DNA of 64,000 bases from Paraburkholderia caribensis (GCF_002902945.1 NZ_CP026101.1:1922001-1986000); one strand, 5' to 3'. Positions 35,394 to 44,028 are shown, counted from the first letter of the stretch. Notes: generated from the sequence alone by a model not told the origin. Translations and numbers: made by a program.

Positions 35394-35692
35394 TCACCCG
35401 CGTCCGCTGCGCTTACAGTTCGGCTCGAAGAACGTCTGACACGGAATCAGGCAGACCTGCAGATTCTTCAATTCTTCCATGCACTGCTGAAGCTGCACTT
35501 CTGTTCGACCGACTCTGAGCGCGCGTTCATCATGTCGAATAGCTTTACTCCGGGCGGGATGTGCCGGCGCGGCACGATACCGAACGAGGCCGGACTCGTC
35601 TGGAACTGGAAGTCTTCGCGTCGGAAGATCGGCGCGTAATAGTCCCTGTAAATCTCGCTCCTGTATTCGAAGTCCGAAAAGGCTGTGTGCAT
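35394..35692 (-). pseudogene. SRAP (HMCES/YedK-like) remnant, N-terminal and middle part, frameshifted
   Basis: The frame from 35692 reads YRDYYAPIFRR, then ASFGIVPRRHIPPGVKLFD and MMNARSESVEQK, which is SRAP-family sequence. After SSAWKN the frame stops, and similarity continues in another frame (LQVCLIPCQTFFEPN) down to about 35,394. Against the second copy at 38.6 kb there is an 8-base insertion (AATTCTTC) that explains the shift. The catalytic Cys2 start and the C-terminal half are missing. SRAP proteins crosslink abasic sites in single-stranded DNA. Confidence 0.75.
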
Positions 35693-35747
35693 ACAGCCTT
35701 TTCGCGGAAGGCAACCGTGTTATATAGGTTTGCGTCTGTCCAAGATG

Positions 35748-35763
35748 CTGTATATGTGAACAG
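35748..35763 (-). promoter_or_regulatory. LexA (SOS) box upstream of the SRAP remnant
   Basis: Plus-strand sequence CTGTATATGTGAACAG fits CTGT-N8-ACAG and lies 56 bases before the SRAP frame on the minus strand. It suggests that the intact ancestor was SOS-controlled. Confidence 0.7.
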
Positions 35764-35851
35764 TATTTGTCAAACTAAGGCAGAAAAACCCACCATTCCC
35801 GGGGAGTTATTCGTTTCGCACTACACCTCGATGCATCGCTACCGGAACAAC

Positions 35852-36232
35852 TTAAGGTAGTGCATACCCGAAAGGTTCGGTTGGTCCACCCTGAAAGCCG
35901 TCGTCCGAGGTCGCGATCCCGTTACTGTCTCTCCCGACAGAGACATAAATCTTGAACATTCCTGGAACCAGCGCCTCCTTTGAGAGGAACCCGATACTCC
36001 TCGTGGCGCCACCCTTATGTCGCGAGTTCGGGCTGACCTCACGATTATTCACTACGTCTACACCCGCAAAAGCTTCAACGAAGTCGCCCGGATTCTGGGC
36101 CGCGTCGTAGGCGTCGAACGTGTGCCCGTACGGTTCCGTGTTGCCATTGAGGAACTCGTCGTGATCGCTAACGTAGCCGAGATTCTGTGGAGCAATCCCG
36201 TGATAAAGCGGTGTCTTTGGTGTGTATGGCAT
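35852..36232 (-). CDS. Hypothetical protein in the tRNA-His island
   Basis: 126 residues, soluble, Gly/Pro/Asp-rich (MPYTPKTPLYHGIAPQNLGY ... GGPTEPFGYALP). Strong Shine-Dalgarno AAGGAGG 4 bases before ATG 36232. No family recognised. Confidence 0.6.
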   Translation of the reverse strand: MPYTPKTPLYHGIAPQNLGYVSDHDEFLNGNTEPYGHTFDAYDAAQNPGDFVEAFAGVDVVNNREVSPNSRHKGGATRSIGFLSKEALVPGMFKIYVSVGRDSNGIATSDDGFQGGPTEPFGYALP

Positions 36233-36606
36233 GACTCCTCCTTAGGTCTGGTGAAGTGTCTCCCTTGGGTCAGACTCCGTCATCATAGAAATCGCGAAAC
36301 CGAAATGAAAGGTTGATGGTCCTACTTATGTGTGCGGCACCTCACAACTTAGTGCTACGGCTAAGCAGTCTTGTCGGCATGAACGCCTCTAGATGCATCG
36401 CCTCCTTGTACCCCATGCGGGGTTCCACTCGCCCGAGAAGCGCACTATTATTGACGTTCGAAACGGACCGTCTAATGCGTGCCTGTTTTTGAAGCGCGCG
36501 ATAGCAGCTTTTAGCCTAGTTGGATGCTTCAGTATTAGACGCAAAACCAGACAGCTTCGAAAATGTCCGAACGCAAAATAAGCGGTACCAAAACGAGAAA
36601 ATCAAT
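36233..36606. other. Intergenic region between two divergent island genes
   Basis: 374 bases; expected to hold two divergent promoters. No small gene, RNA or terminator could be supported. Confidence 0.4.
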
Positions 36607-37146
36607 ATGGCCGATGCAGCGCTTTTGGGGGCACTCGTTGGCGGTGCGATCAGTCTTGCGACGTCGCTCGCCTCAACGGTTGGTGCAGAGGCGTTCAAAC
36701 AAAGAAGGGAGGCCCGCAACCTGGCGTATGCGTTCCAAGGTGGGATAAACGCGATCCTTGTGATCGTCGAAGAGCGGAAATACGTCAATCTGATCAATCA
36801 GGCTGTTCAGGCGGGCTGTGCCGGTCATCCCCTTACGGCGATGAAGATCAGCGCGAAGCGAAACTATGTCGAGCTATACAACAAGAACGTCGATAAACTA
36901 GGCTTGCTGCACGTCGCGGTGGCTCAGCGCATACCCGTCTTCTATACATGCGTCAATTCGCTTCTTGAGGACATCGATGCCATGTTTGCCGGAAATTTCG
37001 ATGACCTCACGCAACCCGAATTGCTGGCCTTCTATGAGGGATTTCAGGACCTTCTGTTCAAAACCTTGAGGCTCGGGGATGAACTGATCGGCCTCATTTC
37101 GGAAAAGTACCCACCAAGCACGTTCTGGATAAACCTGCCCGGCTGA
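36607..37146 (+). CDS. Hypothetical membrane-anchored protein
   Basis: 179 residues. Starts MADAALLGALVGGAISLATS, a Gly/Ala-rich hydrophobic segment (about residues 3-22), followed by a helical soluble part with several aromatic residues and the end PPSTFWINLPG. A frame extends upstream to 36520, but the hydrophobic start is preferred. Function unknown. Confidence 0.6.
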   Translation: MADAALLGALVGGAISLATSLASTVGAEAFKQRREARNLAYAFQGGINAILVIVEERKYVNLINQAVQAGCAGHPLTAMKISAKRNYVELYNKNVDKLGLLHVAVAQRIPVFYTCVNSLLEDIDAMFAGNFDDLTQPELLAFYEGFQDLLFKTLRLGDELIGLISEKYPPSTFWINLPG

Positions 37147-37323
37147 CAACCAACCGATGGAGATAACACGAATCACAATCCTGTATATCCATCAAGCATC
37201 CGTAAGGCTTTGACGCCCCCGCGGTGGGATATTATTTGAAACTCGGCCTTTGATTTAATTGGCTTTTCCCAAAGTCGTTCCACGGATTTTCGAGGCCCGC
37301 GCACGACGCATGCGATTGTTACG

Positions 37324-38088
37324 TTAGGCGAATATGGCGACGCGCCCGTTCGCTTGGAAGTCATCGTACAGCTTGCGAAGTACTTTCGAAACCATCGTCC
37401 AGCCATCCCGGAATAGCTGCGACCGCTCATCGTCTGACATCCCCTTTATTTCGACGACTCTTCCGTGTCGCATAGGATCTGCGAGCAGCTTGATATTCTT
37501 GATCGCCTGCTCCTCAAGCCCGTAGCGTGAACGAAACGATTCCCACGTCGAACTGCTTTTCGGTGGCAACTGGTTTGCAGATGCATAGCCGCTCATAAGC
37601 GTCTCAATAGCCCGATAAATAAAAAAAGCAGTGTCGGCGGCGGAATGTATCGACTCGCGCATGTCTGAAAGCGCTCGGCGGACAAGCCAGCCATTCGGTG
37701 CGGACAGAACCGTCCAAATGACTTCAAAGTTGACTCCGAACGAGTCAGCTATGCCCGATGCGGCTGGAATATTAATTCCAAATACCTGCTTTCTTGGCGA
37801 GACAGGATCAGCGAACTGCACAAGATCCAGATCATATGCATGGGCCATCCCGAAACCTACTCCATCAAGGATCGTCCTGACGGCGTCGTCGACTGCGTTC
37901 TTAGCCGTAAAATGATCATCGAGTGGAGTGTCGGTCTCAATCCGAGCCACGACTTGGTTGTAAATGATTTCAACGAACAGGACGCGGGTGACGTCGCTTG
38001 TAGCATCCCGCATCTCGAACCGTATTTCGCTAACGCTGAGTTGCGCCCGTTCGGGCAGCACTTTGCCGAAAAATAGATATGTCAGCAT
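37324..38088 (-). CDS. Hypothetical protein, possibly with a C-terminal HEPN-like helical domain
   Basis: 254 residues. The first half is beta-rich with no known match. The second half (about residues 140-250) is helical and ends in KLLADPMRHGR, reminiscent of the R-x(4-6)-H motif of HEPN domains; the resemblance is weak. GGAGAGG precedes ATG 38088. If real, a HEPN domain would suggest a defence or toxin role. Confidence 0.6.
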   Translation of the reverse strand: MLTYLFFGKVLPERAQLSVSEIRFEMRDATSDVTRVLFVEIIYNQVVARIETDTPLDDHFTAKNAVDDAVRTILDGVGFGMAHAYDLDLVQFADPVSPRKQVFGINIPAASGIADSFGVNFEVIWTVLSAPNGWLVRRALSDMRESIHSAADTAFFIYRAIETLMSGYASANQLPPKSSSTWESFRSRYGLEEQAIKNIKLLADPMRHGRVVEIKGMSDDERSQLFRDGWTMVSKVLRKLYDDFQANGRVAIFA

Positions 38089-38194
38089 CGGCCTCTCCGG
38101 TCCCTAATGACTAGCAACGGGGACAGATGGTATCAGGCTTAGCAGACAGCGGCGACCGCTTGGGATCTCCTAGGCCGCGGCCATACACAGGCGA

Positions 38195-38635
38195 TTAAAG
38201 GAACTGCTCCTGATTCTCGGCTGAAGCCTTGGCCTTGCGGGGCGGCAGCGCGAATGGTTCATCATGCATCGCGTCGGATGGATAGAGCTGAAGGAAGGAG
38301 CGCGCTTCGTCAGGCGACCCGCACGAGAGCCAGTCGCCATATTCAGTGGGCGGAATGATCACAACGCACCGCTTCTCGTCGCCTGGCTTGTGGAACCGAT
38401 TCATGAGCGGGTGCTCTTCCGCGTTAACCGTGAGCATTGTGAATCCGAGAGCCTGAGACCCGTCGATCTCCTTCCACTGACGCCACAGGCCGGCAATTGC
38501 GAGCGGATCGCCATTCGCCATGCCGATCTTCCAGCGCACGGCCTTCCCCGTTTCGTAATTCGGCTCGAAAAAGGTCCGGCACGGTATTAGGCACAGCTGC
38601 AGGTTCTTCCACGCGCCGCTGAAGCTGCGCCTCTG
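38195..38635 (-). pseudogene. SRAP (HMCES/YedK-like) remnant, C-terminal part
   Basis: Frame reads RSFSGAWKNLQLCLIPC, then FFEPNYETGKAVRWKIG, AIAGLWRQW, FTMLTVNAEEHPLMNRFH and IIPPTEYGDWL, the middle and C-terminal half of an SRAP protein, intact to its stop. The N-terminal third with catalytic Cys2 is absent: the frame breaks at about 38,630 where integrase sequence begins on the other strand. Overlaps in content with the copy at 35.4 kb (AWKNLQ-CLIPC-FFEPN), so these were two separate SRAP genes. Confidence 0.75.
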
Positions 38636-39251
38636 GGCACTTAAGCAGGATCAGTCGTATCGCACGATGGGGCTCGCGGCGATGTTCTGCTACCTAACTG
38701 GCTTCCGCGCCGCCGAGATCCGCCCATTCCACATGTCCGGACTGATCGACGCCGGCGTGCGCGTTGAGAACGCGAAGCGGAAGAAAGGTGAACGAGTGGT
38801 CTACAAACTGCGCGAGTGGTCGCTTCGTCTGCGAGTCGTCGTCGAACGGGCGAAGCGCGATCGCAAGGTCGCGAGCCTGTTCCTGTTTCCGAATCGGACG
38901 GGTCAGCCGTATTCGAAGAGCGGCTGGTCGTCGGTATGGCAGGACGCGATGTATGCCTATATCGGCTCGTTCGATGCGGAGATCGCGATCGAATACCAGG
39001 CAAAGAAGATGCACGAGGCAGCACAGCGTATTGCCAACCGCATCAACCGACCGATGCGCGGCGCGATGGAGTTGATGCTCACAGAGCACCCGGAGTACTT
39101 CGCGCTCTCCGACATCCGGCCGACGGCGATCACGGCGAAGCTCGATCAACGCGACGAGGACGCATACGACTTCGCAGCCCACGCGAACCCGGCAACGACA
39201 CATCGCAACTACGACCGACGCAAGATGAAGGTTGCGAAGGCCACCGAATAA
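38620..39251 (+). pseudogene. Truncated phage tyrosine integrase (catalytic domain only)
   Basis: About 205 residues that begin mid-protein (LWALKQDQSYRTMGLAAMF). The first catalytic Arg is in YLTGFRAAEIRPF, a second motif in SDIRPTAITAKLD, and the nucleophile Tyr region in HANPATTHRNYDRRK. The core-binding N-terminal half is missing and the frame meets an SRAP fragment at about 38,630. Likely the dead integrase of the first island. Confidence 0.75.
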
Positions 39252-39391
39252 CTTATGTCATTTATGGTCTGGGCACGCGACCACAAACGCCATCATGTCT
39301 GTCGCGTCATCCCGATCTAATCGAAGCCCCGGCACCCTCGGCTCCGACCAAATGCATCATTGCTCTCCCGGGCACCTCACTGACTAATTAC

Positions 39392-39847
39392 TTAGCCGAT
39401 GTTCAGGAACACTCGGGAATCTGATACGGCGTTGCCTGAGTGTTTCATTTGGCCGACGTACAAGATGTTTGAGTTGCCGTGAATATTGAGGCCGGCAGGT
39501 CGCAAATCCAGACTGGTTACGGATGCTTCGTCCGGTCCAGTCTCCCGAACGCGACAGACGACCGTGTTGCCATGATAAACGACCGTATTCCCCGCCGTTG
39601 ATTCGACTCTGACTTGTGGGCTGCGTGCAAAATTGTCAACGACGACTTGAAAGAACATTTGCTGATCTCCCTTTATCAATCCCGAAGAGAGCCACACTCG
39701 CGGCGCTGATCCTTTTCCGATCAGCAAGGGAGCTATGTCTCCATGAATCAGAATGGGAAACTGAACGTTCTCAAGGCGATTGGAGCACAGGTTTAGCACG
39801 CGAAAACGCTCGTAGCCGAGCGGCGGCATTGCAGCTGCTTGACTCAT
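39392..39847 (-). CDS. Hypothetical protein of the tRNA-His island
   Basis: 151 residues, soluble, beta-rich (VLNLCSNRLENVQFPILIHGD, TVVYHGNTVVCRV). No family recognised. Its start overlaps the stop of the upstream gene by ATGA, so the pair is co-translated. Confidence 0.6.
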   Translation of the reverse strand: MSQAAAMPPLGYERFRVLNLCSNRLENVQFPILIHGDIAPLLIGKGSAPRVWLSSGLIKGDQQMFFQVVVDNFARSPQVRVESTAGNTVVYHGNTVVCRVRETGPDEASVTSLDLRPAGLNIHGNSNILYVGQMKHSGNAVSDSRVFLNIG

Positions 39848-40281
39848 GGTTGATTCCCGAAATGACGGAAAACCGGCGACTTCTTAAAATGTTCGCCAAT
39901 GGCCTTCATGGTGGTCGTATAGTCGCTCGGACAGAATTTAACGATGACCCAGACGATACCGGAAAGAACCGCCGTTCCAATCGCCGAGTACAAGGCAATC
40001 GGGTCTACCGCGCTGGCCTTTCCTGTTAGGTGCACGATTTCTTGTGCGGCGACTGTCACGACCGCACCGATCCCAGTCAAGAAGATATTCATCGCTGCCG
40101 AAGCCGCAGCCGGTTGCCCGCGCTTTATACGCTCGTATTCAACTTGCTGCAGACAATAAGGCTCTTGGGAAAGAAAGATCGTGGGCTGAACGCCGACAGT
40201 CGCAGCGGAGACCTGCAACGGTTGCTGAGGCTGCGCATTCGGCGGTGCACCGGGCGGCTGAGGGGTGGTTGGTTGATTCAC
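39844..40281 (-). CDS. Hypothetical two-TM protein with Pro/Gln-rich N-terminus
   Basis: 145 residues. Disordered N-terminus (residues 1-35, Pro/Gln/Ala), then two membrane segments (about 65-85 and 100-120) and a basic tail. GTG 40281 is chosen: AAGGAG lies 5 bases before it. First gene of a two-gene unit. Confidence 0.6.
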   Translation of the reverse strand: MNQPTTPQPPGAPPNAQPQQPLQVSAATVGVQPTIFLSQEPYCLQQVEYERIKRGQPAAASAAMNIFLTGIGAVVTVAAQEIVHLTGKASAVDPIALYSAIGTAVLSGIVWVIVKFCPSDYTTTMKAIGEHFKKSPVFRHFGNQP

Positions 40282-40321
40282 GACGACTCCTTCGCAGGTG
40301 AGTCTCACTTCCTACAGGCGC

Positions 40322-40350
40322 AAAAAAGCCCGCAATCTGTGGCGGGCTTC
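40322..40350 (-). terminator. Intrinsic terminator near the island junction
   Basis: Stem AAGCCCGC / GCGGGCTT with an 8-base loop; minus strand continues TTTTTTGCG. It would stop leftward transcripts coming from the att site before the two-gene unit. Confidence 0.75.
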
Positions 40351-40432
40351 ATTCCGAAATTTCGGCTTCTGTTCCGAATTTCGCTATGTGCAATATCCGT
40401 AAGCGGCTAAACGATTGATACTGCTGCATTCT

Positions 40433-40480
40433 TTGGGGTGGCTGATGGGACTCGAACCCACGACGACAGGAATCACAATC
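40433..40480 (-). repeat. Second tRNA-His 3' fragment (junction of two elements)
   Basis: Identical over 48 bp to 34,130-34,177. Upstream sequence (minus strand GGGGAAAGGATTGTG) again lacks the tRNA 5' half, so this is not the functional tRNA but a junction between the left island and the prophage. Confidence 0.88.
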
Positions 40481-40954
40481 CTTTCCCCATTCCCAAGAAA
40501 ATCAAACACTTGCTGAAAATCGTTGGAACAACGTGCATCACGAAAAGCGCGTTGAACGGAGGTCAATTTCGTGATCTTCCAAATTTACCGGCTAGTCAAT
40601 GACGTTTTCTGACAATATTCTGACGAATGACGAACAGGTTGCTCGCCTAAAATTCGCTTCGTTCCGGCCCTCGGAACGTGTGGAAATTTGTTGGCGACTT
40701 CGACACCGCGCCGGCAGCCGGTGCGGTTTTTTTTCACTGTGATCACGCGATGGCTATGAGACCGAACGGGGGTTCGGCTTCATCTAGGCGCGGCCGCACT
40801 GCAAGTTGGGTGCGGCTTCTTTTTCCCGTCTCGGCCGGCGTTCAAACGGTCCCATCGCAACGCGCAGTGTAAAGTCCTTCCGCACTGCATGACTGCCCTA
40901 GGCAGATTTGCGCAAACGCATTCCCGGGTCCACAGCGCCGTCCGCACGACACTA
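40481..40954. other. Gene-free stretch with a cluster of hairpins
   Basis: Four hairpins in about 180 bases: CGTTCC..GGAACG (40,661-40,679), CCGCGCCG..CGGTGCGG followed by eight T (40,706-40,735), CCGAAC..GTTCGG (40,763-40,778), and GCCGCAC..GTGCGGC followed by TTCTTTTT (40,794-40,826). At least two look like rightward terminators. No coding frame is convincing. The rest of the stretch shows nothing. Confidence 0.55.
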
Positions 40955-42118
40955 CTATTCCAATGTGTCCCATTCGGAAGGCGGCAGACTTGCCGCAGCT
41001 AAGACGTATGGTGTGCCGTCAATTACCAGTTCCAAAACGTTAAGCAAAGTCGAAAAGTGGTCTGCCGGACCATTTCCATCGGTGGGCGGATTAGCCCTCA
41101 GATCATCAAGCCCTGGAAAATTATCGGGATTGTATAAATAGACTAGCGTATTCATGCCCGCTGAACCTTCGGTTAAACCGATAGGCAATACTCCAACCCT
41201 CTTTTTCAGAATATCGGAATATTTAATTTTTTCTGTTTTTGCACACCACGCGACGATTTTCTCTAACGTGGATTCTTTGAGTCGAGCAGGAACCGGCGGC
41301 TTGCCATCCAGCGTTAGTTGGACCTCTGCCGCTCGACCAAATACGGAAAATCGTCCGATCCTAACCCCAGGGTCAAAGTAGCGCTCTAGCTCAACCGGAC
41401 CAAGCTTCATGCGCGAACACATATCATGCAAAGCGCAGTAAAATTTAAAGAGGCTGTCACTTTCGTACTTGAGGGAAAGGGGGAAAGCTCTGACTGTTAT
41501 CGTTTCGCTGTCGATGCAGCTTTCGAAGCCAGACTGGTGATAAATGCATCCTACACCCAAGATGCAAATATAATTCGGCCAAGATGTGGGTGGATTTTTC
41601 GACTCCCATTCTTGTAGATTTTCACACAAGGAATCAAGTGAGTTGTCACTCAATGAATACGCAAATACAACACCAAATGGCTTGGGCCTAGGTCTTACGA
41701 CTGTGTACCCGTTCGCAAGCGGCTCAGCGATTGCGCCCCCAAGAGACATTTCCTTGAGGGCCTTAATTTTTTCCAGCGAGTCAATTAACTCAGCCTTGGA
41801 GAGCCCTGATTTGACTTCAATAATTCCATAAACGGAATCGATTGGATAGATCTGGCTATGTTCATCGTAGTGCAGGGAAAGACCGTACATTGAGTCGTAA
41901 ACGATGATGTCGCACTGCCGGGATACGTCACGCACGTGACCAACCACTTCCCCAGCACCTAACCCGTACTTGCGAGGCAGCCGACCTTTCGCAAGAAAGT
42001 CGCGAAGCGTGTTTTCGCGTACAGTCCCGCGAGTCCCTTTATGGTTGAAGTGCGCAGCCAACTGAAAGTCATTGCGCATTTTTTCGCTCACGGAGCGGAA
42101 CAGTTGCTTGGCATCCAT
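40955..42118 (-). CDS. DUF6602 protein, nuclease-like N-terminal domain
   Basis: 387 residues. The N-terminal part (about 15-125) fits DUF6602: a helical start, E35, SRQCDIIVYD (D70) and SVYGIIEVKS (E101-x-K103), the spacing of a PD-(D/E)XK nuclease core. The C-terminal two thirds are not recognised. Lower GC and less biased codons than the chromosome indicate transfer. Next to the att site and beside a DUF4238 gene, in a typical spot for phage-encoded defence genes. ATG 42118 is the start used. Nuclease activity is inference. Confidence 0.75.
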   Translation of the reverse strand: MDAKQLFRSVSEKMRNDFQLAAHFNHKGTRGTVRENTLRDFLAKGRLPRKYGLGAGEVVGHVRDVSRQCDIIVYDSMYGLSLHYDEHSQIYPIDSVYGIIEVKSGLSKAELIDSLEKIKALKEMSLGGAIAEPLANGYTVVRPRPKPFGVVFAYSLSDNSLDSLCENLQEWESKNPPTSWPNYICILGVGCIYHQSGFESCIDSETITVRAFPLSLKYESDSLFKFYCALHDMCSRMKLGPVELERYFDPGVRIGRFSVFGRAAEVQLTLDGKPPVPARLKESTLEKIVAWCAKTEKIKYSDILKKRVGVLPIGLTEGSAGMNTLVYLYNPDNFPGLDDLRANPPTDGNGPADHFSTLLNVLELVIDGTPYVLAAASLPPSEWDTLE

Positions 42119-42284
42119 CGGTCTAGTTCCCGGTTGTTCGCATTGCTCCAAGTACCATGCATTCTATGTGAGCGACAGACGCCCCGGAAAACACTCTGTC
42201 CGGCGGCAGTATCGGATCGGTTACGACCGGATATGACGGGCGGCATCTGTCCTTGCAGGCTTCAAAACAGGCTACGGAGATCAC

Positions 42285-43256
42285 TCAAGCAAGGCCGGCG
42301 GAATTATCTGCGGCGCATACGTCCGCCTCGTCCAGACCGAAAATGCAGCGGTGCTTTTTATCCCAGACGATTTTGTTTAACGCACGGATTTCTTTCGCAT
42401 CGTTCTCAACGTAGTGATCCACAAAATAGCGATGCTTACCCTTCCCGCCAAACATCTCTTTCTTAATCAATACAACCTCGTCAGCGCTGAAATTGGTTGG
42501 ATTGACCAGCACCGCACGGTACGGGGTAATTGGCCAGAACATTTTGATAGTCTGACCTTCTAGAGAGTCGAGGTTGATGACCGGCCAGTCCCCGGTGATG
42601 AACCGCACATTTGTCTTGTTCTCTATGACCGTGATTTTATAAAGTCGCTCGACCGTTGCAAGAACCATCTGCTCGGCAAGAATAACTGACGAAAAGATGT
42701 TGTAGTCGTCAAAGCCGATGCCCTTTCCTGCAAGCACGGAGCCGATCGCGGCCTTAATGTTGCTTCGAGCGCCTTGGCTGCGCGTTAGTTGATTGAAAAT
42801 AAACCGGAGTACATTCTCGTAGCCAGCGATATCTAGGCGCTCGTAGTCCCCGGACACGAGTAATTCATATGCATCTTGAACAATGTCTTCGGTTAAACTG
42901 TAAACGTTTTCAATAACATTTGATTTAAAAATGTCGACGTCAATTCGTCCATGCTTAACTTCGATGTGCGTCTTATCACCGAGCTGGGCGCATTGTTCGA
43001 TCAATGTGAGCAGCAGCGATGCGATGGGCGTCGACCTGATTTTCGTCAACTCCGCCAGGAGCAGATTCTTTTGCTCTTGGCTCAAGCCTTCTATCCGGTA
43101 CGTATGCTTCGATACGGCGACCTGTTCGAGCTTCGGTTTGAACACATGCGTGTCGTCCCGCGATACAACATGTGTTTCATTTGTCGACCATGCTTTTAGA
43201 TAAAATCGACTGACAAAATGCTGACGCTTTTTTTTGACTTCAAATTGCGTTGACAT
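42285..43256 (-). CDS. DUF4238 family protein
   Basis: 323 residues. N-terminal family motif RQHFVSRFYLKAWS (residues 11-24) and central FITGDWPVINLDS (about 220-232) match DUF4238. Soluble, alpha/beta. Family function is unknown; members are often in mobile or defence-rich loci. AT-rich for this genome. GGGAGG lies 12 bases before ATG 43256. Same strand as the DUF6602 gene, 166 bases upstream of it. Confidence 0.78.
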   Translation of the reverse strand: MSTQFEVKKKRQHFVSRFYLKAWSTNETHVVSRDDTHVFKPKLEQVAVSKHTYRIEGLSQEQKNLLLAELTKIRSTPIASLLLTLIEQCAQLGDKTHIEVKHGRIDVDIFKSNVIENVYSLTEDIVQDAYELLVSGDYERLDIAGYENVLRFIFNQLTRSQGARSNIKAAIGSVLAGKGIGFDDYNIFSSVILAEQMVLATVERLYKITVIENKTNVRFITGDWPVINLDSLEGQTIKMFWPITPYRAVLVNPTNFSADEVVLIKKEMFGGKGKHRYFVDHYVENDAKEIRALNKIVWDKKHRCIFGLDEADVCAADNSAGLA

Positions 43257-43612
43257 TATTTGATCTGACCTCCCTGTGTTTAAAGCTCGCAGTTAGCTGC
43301 ACCACTATCTATCATATCCTCATTTCACCGCATCGAAATGTCACCAGACACGTTGTGACCTCAAGGGCCCGGAAGAGTCGTGACGCACATCGTCCGCACT
43401 TTGTCCGGCGCCGACATGCGTGATTGCTTAAACTCCTTGCGAAGCAACTAGTCAGTTTTAGCAATCGGGAAGGCATGCACCGCGGATATGTGAGCACCGC
43501 TTTATGGATCGTTTTTTTTGGATGATCGCGATGACCGTTCTCCGAAAACAAATATGCCGTCAAGGGTTTTGCAATTGTGCGAGTCGAAGCAATGTGGGCA
43601 GAGGAGACGACC
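43257..43612. other. Divergent promoter region without gene
   Basis: 356 bases between the DUF4238 gene and a rightward small gene; should hold promoters for both. No clear motif found. Confidence 0.4.
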
Positions 43613-43873
43613 ATGTTTGAAGACGAAAAGACGAACTACTCAATTGTCGACGAAGAAGGCTCTCGCAGCACCCTCACCTTGGACAAGTGGGCCGCAGACA
43701 TCTTGCAAGTCGAACTACAGGACGTGCATGAATGGCTTCAACAGAAATTTGATCTCGTCACTGCCAAATTTCCGAATGAAACCCGACGTAAGCGTGGTGA
43801 TTACGTGCGCGCGCTTGCCTATCGAGAAGCGGAGAAAAGCCCACACATGGCCGATATCCTGAAAAACCTCTGA
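43613..43873 (+). CDS. Small hypothetical prophage protein
   Basis: 86 residues, acidic, soluble, with DKWAADILQVELQDVHEWLQQ and a basic C-terminal half (TRRKRGDYVRALAYREAEKS). GAGGAG lies 6 bases before ATG 43613. An in-frame GTG at 43577 is the alternative start. Not recognised. Confidence 0.6.
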   Translation: MFEDEKTNYSIVDEEGSRSTLTLDKWAADILQVELQDVHEWLQQKFDLVTAKFPNETRRKRGDYVRALAYREAEKSPHMADILKNL

Positions 43874-43887
43874 AAGGGGAGATTGAC

Positions 43888-44028
43888 ATGTCGCTGATGC
43901 AGCAGTCACCAAGATCGCAGCGCGTCGGCATTTTTTCCGGGTTGTTTGTCGCTCTACTGGCCCTATTGGCGCACAACCCGTTTAATGGATATCTCACGGA
44001 CGACGCCCTTCATCTGCGGATAATGTGA
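43888..44028 (+). CDS. Small membrane peptide (46 residues)
   Basis: ATG 43888 with GGGGAG 6 bases upstream; frame ends at TGA 44026-44028. One hydrophobic segment (VGIFSGLFVALLALLA, about residues 14-28), preceded by basic residues and followed by a polar tail. It starts 14 bases after the 86-residue gene, so the two form a unit. Could be a superinfection-exclusion or toxin-like peptide; function unknown. Confidence 0.5.
   Translation: MSLMQQSPRSQRVGIFSGLFVALLALLAHNPFNGYLTDDALHLRIM

Larger units (their letters stand above)
34130..40480. mobile_element. Decayed genomic island / prophage remnant at tRNA-His
   Basis: Bounded by the two 48-bp tRNA-His fragments. Contents: a DUF4160 gene pair, two broken SRAP genes, a truncated integrase and several unknown genes, many with lower GC than the chromosome. 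No complete integrase or structural genes remain, so it is probably immobile on its own. Confidence 0.75.
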
